From positions 1 through 64,000 of the forward strand of contig OZ242030.1 in assembly GCA_965205055.1 (NCBI GenBank): a DNA stretch of 64,000 nucleotides. Direction: 5' to 3'. The notes beneath the pieces were generated by a model. The model made no database searches. It was not told where the DNA came from and saw only the letters and a list, made by a program, of their open reading frames with translations. Shown here piece after piece: positions 61,156 through 64,000 of the stretch. This DNA comes from CBDBBY01 sp965205055. GTDB taxonomy: Bacteria > Pseudomonadota > Alphaproteobacteria > Rhodobacterales > Rhodobacteraceae. Numbering within the stretch: position 1 is the stretch's first letter; every line of letters begins with the position of its first letter. The position numbers and the translations under genes are program-made.

Positions 61156-61968
61156 ATGGAAGCGGAAACGGTAGGGCTGGAGATTGACGCGCGCGGAGTG
61201 GCAAAAGTTTCGTTGAGACGTCCGCACAAGCACAATGCGCTCTCGAGGCGAATGATCGAAGAACTCGAAACTGCCGCTCTGCGAGTAGGCGCCGATGACA
61301 GCGTCCGAGCGGTCGTGCTGGCCGGCGAGGGCAAGAGCTTCTGCGCGGGCGCGGACCTAGATTGGATGAAAGCCCAGATTGCGGCAGACTCGGAGACGCG
61401 GCGCGATGAAGCCCTGATGCTGGCGCGGATGTTCATCGCATGGAACAAATGCATGAAACCGGTCATCGCGCGCGTTCACGGCGGCACGTTCGGCGGAGGG
61501 ATTGGCCTGATTTCGATTGCAGATACAGTCGTTGCGTCGACCCAGGCCAGATTCGGCCTTACGGAGGCAAGGCTCGGCCTGATTCCCGCGACAATTTCTC
61601 CGTTCGTCATCGCCAAAATCGGGCATGCGTCTGCGCTTCGCCTATTCATGACTGCACGAAGGTTCGGTCCGGTCCAGGCAAAGGAATACGGATTGGCAAC
61701 CTCGATCGCCGAATTGCCCGAGTTGGACGAAACCATCGAAGCCGAGCTTGAATGCTATCTTGCTTGCGCGCCGGGAGCGGTCGCAGCTTCCAAAGCGCTT
61801 GCCCGGTCATACGGACCGGTGATCGACGAGGCTCTGATCGCCCGGAACGCTGAAAATTTGACCAAGCGCTGGGACAGCGACGAATGCAAAGAGGGCATTG
61901 CCGCATTTTTCGAAAAAAGAAGCCCGGCATGGGCCGCCGAAAACGAGGGCGGCAAGGCGCAAACCTGA
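61156..61968 (+). CDS. Enoyl-CoA hydratase/isomerase (methylglutaconyl-CoA hydratase-like)
   Basis: The 270-residue crotonase, from the ATG at 61156, has LRRPHKHNALSRRMIEELET, the oxyanion-hole stretch AGEGKSFCAGADLDWMKAQI and ARVHGGTFGGGIGLISIADT, and the two catalytic-glutamate region FGLTEARLGLIPATISPFVI. The AGADLDWMK signature is typical of 3-methylglutaconyl-CoA hydratase (leucine degradation), but no other liu genes are in the window. The 16 codons upstream of this ATG are not conserved. Confidence 0.85.
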   Translation: MEAETVGLEIDARGVAKVSLRRPHKHNALSRRMIEELETAALRVGADDSVRAVVLAGEGKSFCAGADLDWMKAQIAADSETRRDEALMLARMFIAWNKCMKPVIARVHGGTFGGGIGLISIADTVVASTQARFGLTEARLGLIPATISPFVIAKIGHASALRLFMTARRFGPVQAKEYGLATSIAELPELDETIEAELECYLACAPGAVAASKALARSYGPVIDEALIARNAENLTKRWDSDECKEGIAAFFEKRSPAWAAENEGGKAQT

Positions 61969-62090
61969 TTTGAGGCGCATCGTTAGGCCGCGCCTCGACT
62001 CGCGGCCGTCAAGACCGTTCCGCTGCAATCCGGAACGAAACGTTTGCTCCAAATGGACGCTTGCCTTTGCGGGAATGGGGCAGGCCGCGT

Positions 62091-64000
62091 TCAGGTTCCG
62101 ATGATTCGGGTGTAGCGGTCTTTGACGAGTTCAGCGGTCCTTTTAATGTCGTCGGCAAAAGTTTCGAACATTGACGAACTGTAGTTCCTGCCGAAGCTGC
62201 GCTTCAATTGGTTCGCGGCATCGTCATCCGTTTGATTGTTGCCGGCGGTCAAGATCAGCATGCCTTGAAGACTGCGCCAAAAGACGGCCGCCTCGGCAAG
62301 CTCGCCAGCCGCGTCTTTGTCAATAAGCCCGAGTTCGCCCGCCTTCTCGAAAACCGAAATGGAATCGCGGCGCAAAATGTCCGGGTGTTCGGCGGCATGC
62401 CGAATCTGAAGGTATTGTGCGATCATTTCCAGATCCATCAGTCCGCCGTGGCGGTATTTGATCGATGCCCCGTGCGAATCCAGAAATTCCTTGTCGATTC
62501 TGCGCCTCATATCAAGCATGTCGTCCTTGATCACGGCGGGCTCTCGTTTCGAAGCAAGCACCCTGTTGACAATCCCTTCAAGCTTCTCTCCCAAATCCCC
62601 CTCGGAATAGATGACTCTGGCTTTCGTCAGCGCCAGGATTTCCCAGGTCCAGGCCTCTTCGCTTTGGTACGACTCGAATGTTTCAAGCATGCATGCGATC
62701 GGTCCGGACTTGCCGCTGGGTCTCAGCCTCATATCGACTTCATAAGGGCGGCCTTCATTGGTGGGCACCGTCAACGCATTGATGAATCTTCGGCAGAAAC
62801 GCGCGTAGTATGCTGTGGGCGACAATGCCTTGGCGCCGTCCGACATGGATGCGCCCGGTTCGAATTCGTAAACGAAAATCAGATCGAGATCCGACGCCAG
62901 CGTCAATTCCCGGCTTCCGAGCTTCCCGAAACCGAGCACCGCCAGTTTACCGCCGGGAACCTTTCCATGGGCTTCGGCGAACTGATTCCGCAGGTCTTCA
63001 AGCAGAACGGAGACGCTTGCTTGCGCGATCCCGCTCAACGGCTCGCTTGCCTGAACCGGTGTCAGGTAGCCGCGCAGCATGTGGACTCCGACTTGGAATT
63101 TGCGTTGCTGAACCCAGCGCCTCTGTACATCCAGCATGTTCTGGAAGTCGAAACCTTCCGGCATGGCTTTTTCGACAGCGGATTTCAGATCATCGATCAT
63201 TTCGTCGACGCCGAATTCCAGCTTGTAAAAGAGCCGGACAAGGCCTCGCCTTGCCGATTCTTCCATGTCCCGCTCAAGGCCGAGATCTTCAGGAAGCTCC
63301 AGATCCTCGAAGTCGCGCTGCAATGCGCTTTCGAGGAGGTTCGGACTGCGCCTGAGCCAATTCGACAACTCAGGGGCTGTGCCCATGATGTCGGCGATCA
63401 AGGTCAGCAAGTCCGGCCTCGCGTTGAGTATCGCGAACAAATTGACCGATTGGCTCAATCCAGAGAGGAATTCGTTGAAGCGAAGCAGCGCAGCATCAGG
63501 TTCGGGCAACGTTGAAAAGGCCCCGAGAATGCTGGGCGTCAATTCAATCACCATTTCCCGGCTTCGTCCGACCGAAGTTGCGCGGATTTCCCCTTGGTGC
63601 CAATTCCGAATCATGTTCCAGACGGCTTCAGCGTCTTCAAATCCAAGATCGCGAAGGGAATTGAGGCTGTCCTCGCCGGGATGCTCTTCGTCGAACGAAA
63701 TGTCGAGACCTGTCCCGGACGATGGGCGATTCTCGAGAAGCTCGTTGTAGTTCAATTGAACGGTTTCGAGCTGGTCGATCAGGTCGGCGGCGAAGGCGTC
63801 GCGGTCGGGATACCCCAAGAAGGTGGCGAGCTTTTCGACACCGTCCCTAGTCTCGGGCAGCGAATGGGTTTGCTGATCGTCCGTCATCTGCACCCGGTGC
63901 TCGACCCGCCGAAGGAATTTGTACGCCGATTTAAGGTCCGATGCGCATGACAGCGTAATTCTGCCCGTCCGAGCGAGGACGTCGAGCATCGACAGCGTTT
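62091..64000 (-). CDS. glnE: Bifunctional glutamine-synthetase adenylyltransferase/deadenylase, 5' end beyond the window
   Basis: About 636 C-terminal residues are present; the gene enters from the right edge. The stretch FLRRVEHRVQMTDDQQTHSL ends the N-terminal deadenylylation half. The C-terminal adenylyltransferase domain has GKLGSRELTLASDLDLIFVY (the G-S-x9-DxD nucleotidyltransferase motif), VDMRLRPSGKSGPIACMLET and a regulatory helical domain. GlnE modifies glutamine synthetase under PII control. The synthetase-like protein of the island is not an expected target. Confidence 0.95.
   Translation of the reverse strand, partial: TLSMLDVLARTGRITLSCASDLKSAYKFLRRVEHRVQMTDDQQTHSLPETRDGVEKLATFLGYPDRDAFAADLIDQLETVQLNYNELLENRPSSGTGLDISFDEEHPGEDSLNSLRDLGFEDAEAVWNMIRNWHQGEIRATSVGRSREMVIELTPSILGAFSTLPEPDAALLRFNEFLSGLSQSVNLFAILNARPDLLTLIADIMGTAPELSNWLRRSPNLLESALQRDFEDLELPEDLGLERDMEESARRGLVRLFYKLEFGVDEMIDDLKSAVEKAMPEGFDFQNMLDVQRRWVQQRKFQVGVHMLRGYLTPVQASEPLSGIAQASVSVLLEDLRNQFAEAHGKVPGGKLAVLGFGKLGSRELTLASDLDLIFVYEFEPGASMSDGAKALSPTAYYARFCRRFINALTVPTNEGRPYEVDMRLRPSGKSGPIACMLETFESYQSEEAWTWEILALTKARVIYSEGDLGEKLEGIVNRVLASKREPAVIKDDMLDMRRRIDKEFLDSHGASIKYRHGGLMDLEMIAQYLQIRHAAEHPDILRRDSISVFEKAGELGLIDKDAAGELAEAAVFWRSLQGMLILTAGNNQTDDDAANQLKRSFGRNYSSSMFETFADDIKRTAELVKDRYTRIIGT

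Noticed and set aside
1..64000. CRISPR arrays, rRNA genes, replication origin, prophage structural genes
   Set aside because: No regularly spaced direct repeats, rRNA-like sequence, dnaA-box cluster or phage head/tail genes were seen.

Overview
The window looks like the chromosome of an alphaproteobacterium. The evidence is an ALAS-type 5-aminolevulinate synthase, an NDUFS4-like complex I subunit, a membrane cytochrome-c urate oxidase (PuuD), CobN/CobW cobalamin genes and GlnE. Housekeeping genes are ordinary, but they are separated by an unusual amount of mobile-element debris: decayed transposases, at least three families of short inverted-repeat elements, and broken toxin-antitoxin (TA) genes. 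I could run no database search; assignments rest on motifs and family knowledge.

1-5.3 kb is accessory: a three-gene operon of unknown function (the first gene runs off the left edge), a HigBA-type TA pair with a visible operator, an Abi_2/HEPN protein, and remnants of IS630 and ISKra4 transposases. 5.3-9.6 kb is a nitrogen module on the minus strand: PuuD, (S)-ureidoglycine aminohydrolase, a small membrane protein and an Amt ammonium transporter. 10.5-13 kb holds an SMP-30-type lactonase and hemA.

13-27.3 kb is a cobalamin locus (cobW-cobN-cobO-cobQ and cobK-cbiD-cbiX). It is split at 20-24 kb by about 4 kb of short elements, TA modules, a partial copy of cobW and fragments of NYN-domain and RelE-like genes. 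A possible degenerate cobalamin riboswitch precedes cobW. 27.4-38.7 kb carries ettA, more repeats, a small secreted protein, nadD, a TerB-like gene, a methyltransferase and uvrB. An NDUFS4-like gene follows at 38.8 kb.

39.6-56.9 kb is a catabolic island, almost entirely on the minus strand and bounded by a possible transposase remnant on the left and a short element on the right. It encodes a MetX-like hydrolase, a BCCT transporter, a glutamine-synthetase-like ligase, a cupin, a glyoxalase I, a Rieske oxygenase, a nitronate monooxygenase-like protein, an isopropylmalate-dehydrogenase-like enzyme, a gamma-butyrobetaine-hydroxylase-like dioxygenase, a dimethylformamidase-like protein and a fused double CoA-transferase. 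The set suggests uptake and breakdown of a betaine or other N-methylated amine. The dioxygenase gene is split by a complete ISAs1-family element with a perfect 9-bp target duplication; removing the element restores the frame exactly.

57-64 kb returns to core genes: a small secreted protein that shares an upstream operator with the one at 31.7 kb, tRNA-Arg(TCT), a BKACE enzyme, a TbpB-like surface lipoprotein, an enoyl-CoA hydratase and the C-terminal part of GlnE, which runs off the right edge.
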